A DNA stretch of 64,000 nt from a bacterium (GTDB taxonomy: Bacteria; Desulfobacterota; Binatia; Binatales; Binataceae): positions 1 through 64,000 of the forward strand of contig JADBKU010000028.1 in NCBI GenBank assembly GCA_014896235.1, read 5' to 3'. This document shows positions 63,237 to 64,000 of the stretch, piece by piece (position 1 is the first letter of the stretch; each line of letters opens with the position of its first letter). The translations under genes were made by a program, and so were the position numbers. The notes beneath the pieces are model-generated. The model worked only from the letters and a program-made list of their open reading frames with translations. It did no database searches and was not told the DNA's origin.

Positions 63237-64000
63237 ACTTCGAAAACGGCGTTGAACGGCGTCTCGGCGGCGCGCTGGAACCGGGTGAATCCCGCCGCCT
63301 GAACCATGCCGCGGCGCAACGGCTCGCAGCATCCGGTGGGCAGCCCCTTCCGGCGTATTCAAGGCGAAGGACGGCTATATCATGCTGCTGGTGCAGCAGC
63401 ACGAATTTCCTTGGCTCGCGCGCGATGGGGATGCCGGAACTGGTCAACGACGAGCGTTTCCACCAACGGCCGGCGTGCAACGCGCGCTCAAGGAAATTAT
63501 CGAGAACTGGTTCGCGACCTTCCCCGATCGCGATGCGGCGGTCGCAGAACGCGACCAGATCATATTCCGCCCCCGGATAATCCTTGGCCGTGGCCGTCTC
63601 GAACGCTACGTTGGCGACGCCCGCCTCGCCCGCCAGCTTGCGCGCCTGCTCGATCGACGGCTGATGATAATCAAAGCCCACGAAACTGGATCGCGGGAAT
63701 GCGCGCGCCATCAGCACAGTCGTCACGCCATGGCCGCATCCAACGTCCGCGACCCGCGCGCCATCGCGCAGCCGCGCTTCGACGCCGTCGAGCGCCGGAA
63801 TCCATTCGCTCAATAGATGAGTCGCATAACTGGAACGGAAAAATCGCGCGACGCCGTGAAACAGCGCCGGATCGTGCTCATGCCAGCCAACGCCTTGACC
63901 GCTGCGAAACGCGGCTTTGATCAGCGGAACGTCCCGGATCGACGCGCTCACCAAATCGAATGCGCCCATCATGAATGCGGGACCGTTCTCGTCGGCAAAG
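63237..64000 (-). pseudogene. SAM-dependent methyltransferase with its middle replaced (partial)
   Basis: A class I methyltransferase of the winged-helix Rv2258c-like group, running in from beyond the right edge. The N-terminal part reads GVGWHEHDPALFHGVARFFR, VADVGCGHGVTTVLMARAFP (SAM motif I), FVGFDYHQPSIEQARKLAGE and YDLVAFCD, then stops matching at about 63546. The expected 90 or so residues are missing and the space is filled by antisense CaiB sequence (63308-63545). The true C-terminus (VQAAGFTRFQRAAETPFNAV, then FEVRP) resumes in another frame at 63305 and ends at TAG 63239-63237. The gene as written cannot make a normal enzyme. Confidence 0.85.
63308..63545. repeat. Inverted, degraded copy of a CaiB gene fragment
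   Basis: 238 bp that match the reverse complement of 62163-62411, read on the plus strand as PRRNGSQHPVGS, KAKDGYIMLLVQQHEF, ELVNDERF and KEIIENWFATFPDRDA. By eye it differs by three substituted bases and indels of +1, -2, -2 and about -8, all in GC-rich runs. It replaces the centre of the methyltransferase gene. No target-site repeats or transposase are seen. Confidence 0.88.

Noticed and set aside
63061-63972. A 303-residue methyltransferase with a new C-terminal domain
   Set aside because: The apparent new domain is antisense CaiB sequence and then out-of-frame methyltransferase tail.

Overview
The window is a gene-dense, high-GC stretch of a bacterial chromosome. It carries about 58 protein-coding genes or remnants, mostly short operons on both strands with many 4-bp start/stop overlaps and a frequent Shine-Dalgarno (SD) of the GGAG type. 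I see no rRNA, tRNA, CRISPR array, phage or insertion sequence. Diderm features are present: an outer-membrane-type DUF1302 protein, SppA and a quinone-linked PyrD. The gene mix (two cyclase-family hydrolases, paired long luciferase-like oxidoreductases, a CaiB CoA-transferase, EthD proteins, a DUF1302 protein, ThyX and MenA) reminds me of uncultured soil lineages such as Candidatus Binatota (Desulfobacterota-like). That placement is inference from gene content only.

Layout. 1-2.5 kb: an ABC importer with a fused double permease; its ATPase runs off the left edge. 2.7-6.5 kb: a membrane glycosyltransferase-like protein, a DUF2231 protein and a beta-propeller lipoprotein. 6.7-12.6 kb: a cyclase-family hydrolase, pcp, sulfurtransferase, pyrD, thyX, a small zinc-ribbon-like protein and a uracil-DNA glycosylase. 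12.6-14.8 kb: a MoxR/VWA pair. 15-20.4 kb: a FecR protein, a CHASE2 adenylate cyclase, an EthD protein and an MscS channel with a cyclic-nucleotide-binding domain, plausibly one cAMP signalling neighbourhood. 20.5-23.9 kb: housekeeping rdgB, ddl and guaB. 24-31 kb: transporters, an MBL hydrolase, a thioesterase, a 36-residue histone-like lysine-rich protein with its own promoter and terminators, an FtsB-like protein, a CoA-transferase, an MFS pump and a HemJ-like protein without a normal start codon. 30.5-35.8 kb: glycolate/glyoxylate metabolism (aminotransferase, glcD, frame-disrupted glcE, glcF). 35.9-41.5 kb: asd, two alpha/beta hydrolases (one frameshifted), a second cyclase-family hydrolase with a muconolactone-isomerase-like partner, and aroA. 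41.7-44.7 kb: an RNA-handling group (two RRM proteins, a DEAD-box helicase, two small proteins). 44.7-57.8 kb: desaturase, Asp-box propeller, FDH-like formyltransferase, DUF1302 protein behind a long structured leader, hydrolase/phosphodiesterase pair, MFS carrier, SppA, a DUF6306-like protein and MenA. 58-64 kb: two paralogous LLM flavin oxidoreductases, a hydrolase, a CaiB CoA-transferase and a methyltransferase whose middle is replaced by an inverted, degraded copy of part of the neighbouring CaiB gene.

The clearest oddities are that inverted copy, a cluster of frame changes at the end of glcE, a frameshift that separates the catalytic His from an alpha/beta hydrolase, an ACG-initiated HemJ-like gene and the tiny histone-like gene. 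Several indels lie in GC-alternating runs, so assembly error has to be excluded first. I saw no clearly new multi-gene system; the strongest candidates for unexplored biology are the cAMP neighbourhood and the RRM/DEAD-box group.
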